Origin: UBA2882 sp051877575
GTDB taxonomy: Bacteria; Bacillota; Clostridia; Lachnospirales; Lachnospiraceae
Assembly (NCBI GenBank): GCA_051877575.1
Contig: JBJEJA010000035.1
Coordinates: 28,320-92,319, forward strand
Direction of reading: 5' to 3'
DNA: 64,000 nucleotides
Within the stretch, counting starts at the first letter, position 1; each line of letters opens with the position of its first letter. Shown here one piece after another: positions 16,612 through 24,802 of the stretch. Position numbers and translations under genes: made by a program. The notes beneath the pieces were generated by a model, which saw only the letters and a program-made list of their open reading frames with translations, did not search any database and was not told the origin of the DNA.

Positions 16612-17715
16612 TTACTGAAGGTCTCCTTCGGTATAGTATCCGGAGTCGATCAACAGTTCTTTGTAGTTGTTAACATCTGCGAATACAGGAGCGCAAAGGT
16701 AAGAAGGAATAACACCTGTACCATTGTCATATGTCTCTGTATCGTTAACATCAACTTCTTCACCGTTTAAGATCTGACCTACCATCTTAACAACCTGGCT
16801 TGCAAGAGTACGTGTATCTTTGAATACGGACATGGACTGTTTTCCTGCGATCATGTTCTTTACGTTCTCAATATCACAGTCCTGACCTGTTACGATAGGA
16901 TAGCTTCCGTTGTAGTTAGCTGCTAAAGCGTTCTCTACACCAAGTGCTGTAGAGTCATTGGAGCAAAGCCATACATCTACGTTTGTACCGTCAGCATAGT
17001 AAGAAGAAAGAATGTTCTCTGCTCTGGACTGTGCTGTTTCTGTTGCCCATGTAGGAGTAGCGGTCTCATCGAAAGATGTCTGTCCGGAAACAACTACCAG
17101 CTTGCCGGATTCGATGTAAGGATTTAATACATCCATGGCACCGTTGTAGAAGTAACCTGCGTTGTTATCACCGGGATCACCTGCTGTAATCTCAAGGTTG
17201 AAAGGACCTGCTGCATTCTCAAGGTCTAAAGTATCAACAATGTACTGACCCTGAACAGTACCTACCTGATAGTTATCAAATGTTGCGTAGTAAGAAACTG
17301 CATCGGAGTTCATTAACAGACGGTCATAAGCGATTACAGGGATACCTGCATCTTTTGCCATGTCAAGTGCTTCACCGAGTGAAGATCCTTCGATTGCTGC
17401 GATAACCAGTACATCAGCTCCGCTGGAGATCATGTTCTCAATCTGGGAAACCTGTGTCTGAACATCGTTGGAAGCAAACTGAAGGTCTACTTCATAGCCT
17501 GCTGCCTTTAATTCTGCTTCCATGTTGGAGCCGTCCTGATTCCATCTCTGTAAGTCTTTTGTCGGCATGGAAACACCAACTCTTGTTCCGTTGGAAGCTG
17601 CTGCTTCTGTCTCTGCACCTGCTTCAGCGCCGGTAGCGGCATCGCTTCCGCATCCAACCAGCATAGAAGCTACTAATGCGACACTGAGTAATGCGCTAAG
17701 TAATTTCTTTCTCAT
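16612..17715 (-). CDS. ChvE/XylF-like sugar-binding lipoprotein
   Basis: A 367-residue solute-binding protein. The signal peptide ends in a lipobox, MLVGCGSD, giving a lipidated Cys near residue 22, then a Glu/Ala-rich linker. The mature part is a periplasmic-binding-protein type I fold (RVGVSMPTKDLQRW, GADVLVIAAIEGSSL, VIAYDRLLMNSD) that binds an aldose. It heads the transporter operon behind a 207-bp leader and is separated from the ATPase gene by an attenuator hairpin. GGAGG precedes the ATG. Confidence 0.94.
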   Translation of the reverse strand: MRKKLLSALLSVALVASMLVGCGSDAATGAEAGAETEAAASNGTRVGVSMPTKDLQRWNQDGSNMEAELKAAGYEVDLQFASNDVQTQVSQIENMISSGADVLVIAAIEGSSLGEALDMAKDAGIPVIAYDRLLMNSDAVSYYATFDNYQVGTVQGQYIVDTLDLENAAGPFNLEITAGDPGDNNAGYFYNGAMDVLNPYIESGKLVVVSGQTSFDETATPTWATETAQSRAENILSSYYADGTNVDVWLCSNDSTALGVENALAANYNGSYPIVTGQDCDIENVKNMIAGKQSMSVFKDTRTLASQVVKMVGQILNGEEVDVNDTETYDNGTGVIPSYLCAPVFADVNNYKELLIDSGYYTEGDLQ

Positions 17716-17922
17716 TTTAGAAATCCTCCCTTATTTAATTATATAGTCTATCTCGCGGAAGTTTTTATTACCTCCTCGTTACGTACTCAATATAACACAG
17801 GTCAAATAGTAAATGTTTGCGAATTTCTGTATTTTTTTAATAGCGTGCACGAGCAAATTTTTCTTCTTTAGCATTTTTTTGTCTCTTGCTTCGGAAATGG
17901 CAATTTTTTGCTAGTCCTTTTT

Positions 17923-18990
17923 TCATCTTTCAACGATATTCAAATATACTTCATCCCTCAAATGAAAACCGCTTTCTATGATAACTTCATCCATATTGCC
18001 GGCATTCACGGCAATGGGCTCAAGCACAATACTGGGAATATCATAGGTTCCGTCGGAGGTCGTCCCGTTGATCCCGGCAACCGGTTCTCCCTTTGCCATG
18101 GCAATGGCGCATTCCGCTGCTGCTTTTGCCTGTTTTTCCACCGGCTTGTAAACAGTCATAAGCTGTGTTCCTTCCACAATCCTTTGGCACGCTTCCAGCT
18201 CCGCATCCTGCCCCGTCACAATGATGGTTCCCGCTTTTCTTTTTTCTGCCAGCACACGAATTGCCTGGGTTGCGAGGCTGTCATTTCCGCACATAATGCC
18301 TCCTACCTCATCCAGCACTTCCGGATGCTGATAAATATAATCCGACGCATATTCCGGTTTCCAGTTGTCCGCATACATGATATCAACGATTTCAACCCCA
18401 TTTTGATTCATTACATCCGTAAACCCTCTGTTGACCATCGTCACATTATTGTCGGATGTGGGGCCGGAAAGCATCAGCACTTTTCCGCCCGAAATTCCTT
18501 CCTCAACCATGGCCTCTCCCATCATGGTTCCAACCTTTTCATTATCAAAAGAAATATACAGATCCACATCCGCATCATGTATCATGCGGTCATATGCAAT
18601 GACGGCAATTCCCGCATCCTTTGCCTTTTGCACAACCTCTGTCAGACCGTCGGAATCAATACAGACAATTACAATAACATCCATCTGCTTTTCAATCAAA
18701 TATTCTATTCTGTCAATTTGTTCCTGGGGATCGCCGTTGGCATTCTGCACATTCACTTCTGCTCCCAGTTCTTTTGCCGTGGACACGAATACATCCCGGT
18801 CTCTTTCCCAGCGTTCTATCAGATAGGAGTCAAAGCAGATCCCGATCTGGATTTTCCCGTCATCCTCTTTCACATCACTTTCTTCCTTGCTGGGTGAAGC
18901 ACACGCCCAAAATCCGGCAGCCATTACAATGCAGAAAACCGCCGTTGCCAAAAGCCGAGATAACAGTTTATACCGGAACTTATCTTTCAC
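17923..18990 (-). CDS. Second CUT2-type sugar-binding lipoprotein
   Basis: About 355 residues. The N-terminus has a membrane segment ending in a lipobox-like WACASPSKEE. The remainder is a type I binding-protein fold (IGICFDSYLIERWERD, VIVIVCIDSDGL, VIAYDRMIHDAD), paralogous to the transporter binding protein. Two adjacent GTGs (18993 and 18990) follow AAGGAGGG; the second has the better spacing. The start overlaps the end of the response-regulator gene, so it belongs to the sensor operon. It may feed the transporter with another sugar or present sugar to the sensor. Confidence 0.88.
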   Translation of the reverse strand: MKDKFRYKLLSRLLATAVFCIVMAAGFWACASPSKEESDVKEDDGKIQIGICFDSYLIERWERDRDVFVSTAKELGAEVNVQNANGDPQEQIDRIEYLIEKQMDVIVIVCIDSDGLTEVVQKAKDAGIAVIAYDRMIHDADVDLYISFDNEKVGTMMGEAMVEEGISGGKVLMLSGPTSDNNVTMVNRGFTDVMNQNGVEIVDIMYADNWKPEYASDYIYQHPEVLDEVGGIMCGNDSLATQAIRVLAEKRKAGTIIVTGQDAELEACQRIVEGTQLMTVYKPVEKQAKAAAECAIAMAKGEPVAGINGTTSDGTYDIPSIVLEPIAVNAGNMDEVIIESGFHLRDEVYLNIVER

Positions 18991-20587
18991 CACTTTTACC
19001 CTCCTTATATTCCGTAGGAGTAACGCCCACATTCTTTTTAAAGGTACGGCTGAAATAATTGGGATCCGCATAGCCTACCTGTGCACAGATTTCTTTCATG
19101 GAAAGCGTCGACTGCTCCAGCAGTTCCTTTGCTTTTTCTATACGGACGGCCGTTACATATTCAATAAAGTTTTCTCCTGTTTCTTCTTTAAATATTTTGC
19201 TGAAATAGTAAGGACTGATGTCCACTTCTTTGGATACGTCATCCAAGGAAATTTCCCTGCTGAAATTGGCGTTGATGTAAGCCTTTGCCTTTGCCACAAC
19301 CCCGTTAGACTGCGTTTCTTTGTTATTTGCCACATCTCTGACAGCCGCATCCATTTTATCCACAAACCACGCGCGCAGTCTGTCCATATCTTTACCCATT
19401 CCCATAATGGTCGGCAGATAATCCTGGCGGGAACGGAAACGATAGGTTTTAGAGCTGCCTTCATATCCGATTTTCTCGGCCCGCAGCACAAATTCCAGCA
19501 CCTTCAGTTTTACATCGCTTTCACAATCGCCGTAGTTTTCCACCATCCAGTCAAAATAACGGTTTACCGCCGAATGCTGCTGCTCGATATTCCCTTTTTC
19601 CGTTTGTTCAAATATTGCATGCTCAATTTCTACGGGATAATTCTCCTCATAGTCACAGCCTACCGGTATATCGTCCACATGCGCCACACTGCCGTCAGAC
19701 TGAATCAGGGCATACAGCGCTTCATTGTAAGACTTCATGGCATCACGCAGTCTCCCCGTATGTCCGAAACCCATGCGGAAAGAAACATCCATACGGCTAC
19801 GTAATTTACGCACCATCTCCCGCGCTTTGTCAATGACGGCAATTCTTTCATTATAATCCTGCTTCTCTTCTGCGGCAGGTATGAGAACCGCTATTTTATT
19901 TGCCATGACCGAACCCATAATGCACTTAAAATATCCTCTGACAATCTCTCTCACTTCATTGTATTGATTTTGAACACGTACGGAAGTTCCCACCACGTTG
20001 GTCATATGATTTCCCTCCTGGTTTTCTCCGAATACAATGACTCCCATGTAGCAGTAATCCTCTGTGATTTCCAAAAGGTTTTTAAAATTTTCCAGATCTT
20101 CTTCAAAATACTCCTGGAACAGCAACGTATAAATCAACCCGTTTTCAATGATTGGTACAACGGTCTCCATTTTTTCCCGGATCATCAGATCCCGGCTCCG
20201 TTTTTCCCGTTCCTTATCAATGATCGCCATGGCACGTTTTAAGACTTCGATGATTTTGCTTTTTTCCACCGGCTTATTCAAATATTCCAATACACCAAGG
20301 TTAATCGCCTCCTTAGCATAATCGAATTTGTCATAGGCGGACATTACGATAAAAATGGTATTCGAATTATTCTGCCTGATCTCCCGCATTGCCTCGATGC
20401 CGTTGATGCCCGGCATCTGGATATCCATAAAAGCAATATCCGGTCGAAAATGTTCTGCCAGCTCTATGACATTTCTTCCGGTTTTTGCAAACTCGATCTG
20501 ACACTGTTCCCCAAATTCTTTTTCTATGATAAAACGAAGTGAATCGATCACAATCCCCTCGTCATCTGCCAGCATAATCTTATACAT
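18980..20587 (-). CDS. YesN-like AraC-type response regulator
   Basis: 535 residues. The N-terminal receiver has the ADDEG acidic pocket, phosphoacceptor Asp55 in FMDIQMPG and the Lys in LNKPVEK. A long middle region is typical of YesN proteins. The C-terminal AraC DNA-binding domain has two helix-turn-helix units: ISLDDVSKEVDISPYYFSKI and MKEICAQVGYADPNYFSRTF. It overlaps the kinase gene by 8 bp. It most likely activates the adjacent sugar transporter operon. Confidence 0.93.
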   Translation of the reverse strand: MYKIMLADDEGIVIDSLRFIIEKEFGEQCQIEFAKTGRNVIELAEHFRPDIAFMDIQMPGINGIEAMREIRQNNSNTIFIVMSAYDKFDYAKEAINLGVLEYLNKPVEKSKIIEVLKRAMAIIDKEREKRSRDLMIREKMETVVPIIENGLIYTLLFQEYFEEDLENFKNLLEITEDYCYMGVIVFGENQEGNHMTNVVGTSVRVQNQYNEVREIVRGYFKCIMGSVMANKIAVLIPAAEEKQDYNERIAVIDKAREMVRKLRSRMDVSFRMGFGHTGRLRDAMKSYNEALYALIQSDGSVAHVDDIPVGCDYEENYPVEIEHAIFEQTEKGNIEQQHSAVNRYFDWMVENYGDCESDVKLKVLEFVLRAEKIGYEGSSKTYRFRSRQDYLPTIMGMGKDMDRLRAWFVDKMDAAVRDVANNKETQSNGVVAKAKAYINANFSREISLDDVSKEVDISPYYFSKIFKEETGENFIEYVTAVRIEKAKELLEQSTLSMKEICAQVGYADPNYFSRTFKKNVGVTPTEYKEGKSGER

Positions 20588-22085
20588 CAGAATCCTCCTT
20601 TTCTTCTTTCAACGGAATACAAATAACGACCTGCGTTCCCTGATTGTGCCCCGGGCTGCTGATCTCAAAAACATCATCCCTGTCATAAAACAACTTTAAT
20701 CTTCCTATTACGTTATCCAACCCGATACCGTTTGAAGTCCCGTTTACATCCGCCTGTTTTAACTTGGATTTCATGATCCTGTCTATTTTTTCCTGCTCTA
20801 TTCCCACTCCGTTATCCCGGATACGGATATATGCATTGTCTCCTTCCCGATAGACATCCAGATCTATTCTGCCTTCCCATGCAATATCCCGGATCCCGTA
20901 ATTGACGCTGTTCTCCACGATGGGCTGCAGAATCATCGACGGGATCGTCAGATGCTCCAAGGACTGATCCACATTTTTTTCATAATGGATTTCACCCGAA
21001 AACCGCACATTTAATATGTAGATATAATTATCAATCAATTCCAGCTCTTCTCTAAGAGACACGGTATCGTGATCTTTCTTGATGTTGTAACGGAAAAAGT
21101 CTGCCATATTCTGAATATATTCATAGGTTCTGTCCGCCCCTTCCATCATGGCAAGCTGCGCTCCCGCATTCAGCGTGTTAAACAGAAAGTGTGGATTGAT
21201 CTGAGCCTGAAGATATTTTAACTGGGCATCCTTCAGATGTGTCTCCATTTTTAATTCTTTTTCCTTGAGTACGCGCTCGTTGTCCATACTGTTTTTCAAC
21301 CGCTCAATATAGTTGCGGATGCTGATGATCATCTGATTAAAGGCATTACTTACCACGCCTACCTCATCCTGAGCACTTACTTCCAAAAGGTCAACATCCA
21401 GATTGCCTCCCGCCACCTGGTTCGCAACAGACGACAGCGATTTCAATGGTTTGGTAATGTTGCGAATAACCATAACAACAAGCAGGACATTAATGAACGC
21501 AACTACCACGAAAACGACCGTGTTAACGACTTCCACATATCGCAGGGTCACGGATAATACGGAATAATTGGCAGAGTTGCTCTTGAACTGTTCATTGTTT
21601 AAGCTGCTGATATAAGTAGTGATATAACTGTATAATGTTTCCGCCTCTTCACTGTAGGCTCTGTATTTTTCTACATTTCGTCCGCGCTTTGCCTCGATGG
21701 CAAGCTCCGTTAATTCCAGATACTTTATGGACATCTCCCTGATGTTCCGTTCCATCCGCTGGGATTCGTTTCCGGTTATCTGGTCGGACAGCCTTTCAAT
21801 CTGTTCCGAATAATCCTGATAGGCTTTATAATAGCCATCCATGGCATCCGTCGTCTTCGTATTCAGATAATTGGTCAACCCGCTCTGCACCTGATCCAGA
21901 GAAGCCGACAACTCATTCAGATTGATGTTGCTTACATAGATCTGATCCAAACGATGCAGCATACCGTTGATATTACGATACATAAACATATTCACGATCA
22001 AAATCAGAAGGGTGGTCAGGCAATATACCATTACCAGTTTGGACTGTATGGTCAGATTGGCAATTTTTTCTCTCGCTTTCATCAT
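20580..22085 (-). CDS. YesM/LytS-type sensor histidine kinase
   Basis: 501 residues. Two membrane segments (about 20-40 and 185-210) flank an extracytoplasmic four-helix-like region with no separate ligand pocket. A HAMP domain (about 210-265) and a His_kinase domain follow, with the phosphoacceptor His in INPHFLFNTLNAG; the ATPase domain has VENSVNYG and DNGVGIEQEK. The sensor region is helical, so sugar recognition is probably relayed by the membrane-anchored binding protein encoded just upstream; the two genes overlap by four bases. Confidence 0.92.
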   Translation of the reverse strand: MMKAREKIANLTIQSKLVMVYCLTTLLILIVNMFMYRNINGMLHRLDQIYVSNINLNELSASLDQVQSGLTNYLNTKTTDAMDGYYKAYQDYSEQIERLSDQITGNESQRMERNIREMSIKYLELTELAIEAKRGRNVEKYRAYSEEAETLYSYITTYISSLNNEQFKSNSANYSVLSVTLRYVEVVNTVVFVVVAFINVLLVVMVIRNITKPLKSLSSVANQVAGGNLDVDLLEVSAQDEVGVVSNAFNQMIISIRNYIERLKNSMDNERVLKEKELKMETHLKDAQLKYLQAQINPHFLFNTLNAGAQLAMMEGADRTYEYIQNMADFFRYNIKKDHDTVSLREELELIDNYIYILNVRFSGEIHYEKNVDQSLEHLTIPSMILQPIVENSVNYGIRDIAWEGRIDLDVYREGDNAYIRIRDNGVGIEQEKIDRIMKSKLKQADVNGTSNGIGLDNVIGRLKLFYDRDDVFEISSPGHNQGTQVVICIPLKEEKEDSDV

Positions 22086-23182
22086 TCCTCTCCTCCCAGA
22101 TAGTCGTCCACATTGGCTTTGTTGACCACATAAGTATCAACGGTAAAATATTCGCTGACATACCCTGTATCCAGATATTCCGAAAGCGCAGTTGCACAGT
22201 ACTGTCCCATCTGATTCGCATCCATGGAAACAGTGGAATAAATAACCTCTCTGTCTATTCCGTTTAAGATTGTTTCCGAATCGTAATAACCGATAATATT
22301 GGTAATGCCTACTTTGTTATAATCAATAACCGCCTGATATGCACAGGAAGTATGAATCTCATTCAGACAAATCAATACATCCGGAACATCTGCTTTTCCC
22401 ATAAAAATATCTCGAATAGCTTCCTCTGCGGCAAAGGCACCCAGATCGTCTATCGGATAAGTCTCTAACAGAATTTGACTTTCCAATTGCTCATCTTTTG
22501 CAATCTCCTCCCTGATGCCGGACATCAGAAGATTCTGCCCGTTTCCGTCCTTCTCCTGACTGGTCAAAACCATGATCCTCAGCTTCCCGTCTTCCTCTTC
22601 TTGGTTATGCTCCCGGCTCTCAAGGATATCTTTGACCAACTGGCAGGTCTGCCTGCCATAAGTCTGACCCAGATCATAACGGCTGATACCCACAAAGCTG
22701 ATACGCTCGCTGTCACTGACATCCTGACTGACCACAACTACGGGAATCCCATTTTCCTTTGCCTTTTCAATTTCATTCCGCAGAGGCAGGCTGTCCACAC
22801 CTTCCACGATGATCCCATCCACCTGGGACGCAATCGCAATCTCCATCCGTTCTTCCACAGAATATTCCGCTCCCAGATCTCCGGCAAAAAGCTCCACATA
22901 ATTGCCCGCAGTCTCTCCACCCTGCTTTGCCCCGGCATATACCTCCTGCCAGAAATCGGCTTTGTCATTGCTCGTTATCATGGCAAAATATTTATTATAT
23001 TCTTCATATGCCTGATTGCTTTCCACCGGTTCCAGTTCATTCATCTGCAACTTAAACACGGCTATTCCGCTCAGCGTCACGAGGATCATCAGACTCAGCA
23101 ACGTAAACGTAGTTACGGCAAATGCACTTTTATGTATCCCGCTTTTTTCCCTATCTTTCATGGTTTTCAACTTTATTTTCAC
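22082..23182 (-). CDS. Membrane-anchored sugar-binding protein, likely sensor subunit (XylFII-like)
   Basis: 366 residues. A cytoplasmic basic stretch is followed by one uncleaved membrane segment (about residues 20-45) with no lipobox, then a type I periplasmic-binding fold (GIIVEGVDSLPLRNEIEKAK, IPVVVVSQDV, VLICLNEIHTS). It sits first in a kinase/regulator operon. This is the organisation of XylFII-LytS-YesN, described for Clostridium beijerinckii xylose sensing. I infer the same role here, not the same sugar. The start is a GTG without a good ribosome site; an ATG seven codons on is an alternative. Confidence 0.85.
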   Translation of the reverse strand: MKIKLKTMKDREKSGIHKSAFAVTTFTLLSLMILVTLSGIAVFKLQMNELEPVESNQAYEEYNKYFAMITSNDKADFWQEVYAGAKQGGETAGNYVELFAGDLGAEYSVEERMEIAIASQVDGIIVEGVDSLPLRNEIEKAKENGIPVVVVSQDVSDSERISFVGISRYDLGQTYGRQTCQLVKDILESREHNQEEEDGKLRIMVLTSQEKDGNGQNLLMSGIREEIAKDEQLESQILLETYPIDDLGAFAAEEAIRDIFMGKADVPDVLICLNEIHTSCAYQAVIDYNKVGITNIIGYYDSETILNGIDREVIYSTVSMDANQMGQYCATALSEYLDTGYVSEYFTVDTYVVNKANVDDYLGGEE

Positions 23183-24032
23183 CCTTTAATGTTTCACAAT
23201 AAATATATTGCTGCATTGTGTTACCTTCTATTTCTATCTCACACTCTTTTTGAAACCCCAGCTTTTTACATAATTGAAACGAGGCCTCATTTTCTTTCGT
23301 AAAAACGACCCTGATCTGTTGGAATCCGAGCTCCGAAACAGCATAATTCAAAACTGCCCTGCATACTTCCGCAGCATACCCTTGCCGCTGATATGGCACC
23401 GCAATCACATATCCCAGCTCCGGTGTGTCAAACCCTTCCCGACACGCCAGACCCGCCCGGCCTATCATCCTGCCGCTCCCCTTTTGAATAACGGCCCATA
23501 TCCCATAACCACAGAAACGATAAACCTTTTGAATATAATCCTTAATATATGCCCGTTCCAAATCCCTGTCTTCATACAGCCCTTCCGTATAAAGGCTGAC
23601 GGAAGGATCCGCGTAGACTTCATAGAGTTCTTCCAGATCATCCTCCGTGATTTCCCGCAGAATACAGCGTTCTGTCTCAAGGATGGTCCAGGGAATATCC
23701 CGAAAACGCCGATAAATTTTTTCGATATAGGAAATCGTCACTCCATCCAAAGATGTGACGGCATAGGGGATTTCCTCATAGCTCTCACCTTTATTTGCTT
23801 CATGGAGATAAAACAAAAACGGAATTCCGCACTTTGCCGCTTCCCTACAGCGTATTATACGGTCAGTCATGAAGAAAGCCTCATTCCCGTCCTTCGGCTT
23901 CCCCTGTACAATTTCTCCGTTGTAATCTTCTCTCATTTCCTCTATCCAGCTTTTGATTTCTTCTTCCGGTACCTGATCCGAAAAATCATAGCACACTGAC
24001 CGGATATTGATATTCCACTCTTTCTTCCACAT
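23151..24032 (-). CDS. GNAT-family N-acetyltransferase
   Basis: About 293 residues. The C-terminal half is a clear GNAT domain of the RimJ/RimL type: TERCILREITEDDLEELYEV, IGRAGL, GYVIAVPYQRQGYAAEVCRA (the acetyl-CoA-binding Q-x-x-G-x-A loop) and KLGFQKE. The N-terminal approximately 130 residues are a separate domain I do not recognise. The ATG at 24032 is chosen for lack of better evidence; its ribosome site is poor. The 3' end overlaps the sugar-sensor gene by 32 bp, so it may be cotranscribed, with no obvious functional link. Confidence 0.8.
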   Translation of the reverse strand: MWKKEWNINIRSVCYDFSDQVPEEEIKSWIEEMREDYNGEIVQGKPKDGNEAFFMTDRIIRCREAAKCGIPFLFYLHEANKGESYEEIPYAVTSLDGVTISYIEKIYRRFRDIPWTILETERCILREITEDDLEELYEVYADPSVSLYTEGLYEDRDLERAYIKDYIQKVYRFCGYGIWAVIQKGSGRMIGRAGLACREGFDTPELGYVIAVPYQRQGYAAEVCRAVLNYAVSELGFQQIRVVFTKENEASFQLCKKLGFQKECEIEIEGNTMQQYIYCETLKGENKVENHER

Positions 24033-24127
24033 AATTGCAAAAATGTTCCTTTTGTTTCCGTGCACGTTCCCTATAACGTAGTATAACACAACTTGCCGTA
24101 TATGCGCTGCTATTTCTTTGTTTTTTC

Positions 24128-24156
24128 TTTACGTCCCGACGGATTTCCGATACAAT
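24128..24156 (+). promoter_or_regulatory. Sigma-A promoter of the cyclophilin gene
   Basis: TTTACG (24128-24133) and TACAAT (24151-24156) are separated by 17 bp, and the start codon follows 33 bp later. The match and spacing are good for a housekeeping promoter. Confidence 0.6.
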
Positions 24157-24189
24157 AGACTGAGGATTTTAAAAAGGAGGCATATTGCA

Positions 24190-24717
24190 ATGGCACAAAA
24201 CCCAGTTGTAACTATCACAATGGAAAACGGAGATGTCATGAAAGCAGAGCTTTATCCCGACATTGCTCCCATTTCCGTCAACAATTTTATCAGTTTAATC
24301 AATCAGGGATTTTATAACGGCCTGATCTTTCACAGAGTTATCAAAGGCTTTATGATCCAGGGCGGCTGTCCCGACGGAACCGGCATGGGCGGTCCGGGAT
24401 ATTCCATCCGGGGCGAATTTGCCCATAACGGTTTTCAGAATGATTTGAAGCATACGGAAGGCGTCCTCTCCATGGCGAGAGCCATGCATCCCAATTCAGC
24501 GGGAAGCCAGTTCTTTATCATGCACAAGACTTCCCCGCATCTGGATGGTGAATATGCGGCATTCGGTAAAATTATCGAAGGGATGGATGTGGTCAATCAG
24601 ATTGCAGAGACTCCCACAGATTATTCCGACAGGCCTATGGAAGAACAGAAGATCAAAACTATGACAGTGGAGACATTCGGTGTGGATTATCCCGAACCGG
24701 ATAAAATTCTGGCATAA
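24190..24717 (+). CDS. Cyclophilin-type peptidyl-prolyl cis-trans isomerase
   Basis: 175 residues. Cyclophilin motifs are clear: LIFHRVIKGFMIQGG with the catalytic Arg, then SAGSQFFIMHKTSPHLDGEYAAFG (substrate and cyclosporin-site residues Gln, Phe and His). No signal peptide, so cytosolic proline isomerase and folding helper. The ATG at 24190 follows AAGGAGG at 9 bp; a longer frame to 24118 has no ribosome site. It stands alone on the plus strand with its own promoter. Confidence 0.95.
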   Translation: MAQNPVVTITMENGDVMKAELYPDIAPISVNNFISLINQGFYNGLIFHRVIKGFMIQGGCPDGTGMGGPGYSIRGEFAHNGFQNDLKHTEGVLSMARAMHPNSAGSQFFIMHKTSPHLDGEYAAFGKIIEGMDVVNQIAETPTDYSDRPMEEQKIKTMTVETFGVDYPEPDKILA

Positions 24718-24733
24718 TTTTAAGCAGAACAAA

Positions 24734-24758
24734 CCCCGGGTGGTGGAAGCACCCGGGG
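24734..24758 (+). terminator. GC-rich hairpin after the cyclophilin gene
   Basis: CCCCGGGTG (24734-24742) pairs with CACCCGGGG (24750-24758). No U-run follows, so it may be a weak terminator or an mRNA 3'-end stabiliser shared by the two convergent genes. Confidence 0.5.
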
Positions 24759-24802
24759 CCTGCTCTGTATATGTTAAACTAAGGGATTAGATAAACGCTT
24801 AT

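Noticed and set aside
17716..17922. Catabolite-response (cre) site upstream of the sugar transporter
   Set aside because: TGTTTGCGAATTTC near 17812-17825 only partly matches the cre consensus; not enough support.
17908..18897. Plus-strand 329-codon frame opposite the second binding protein
   Set aside because: Antisense to a lipoprotein with clear domain motifs; no start signal.
18887..19804. Plus-strand 305-codon frame opposite the YesN-like regulator
   Set aside because: Antisense shadow of a gene with clear receiver and AraC motifs; codon usage is not coding-like.
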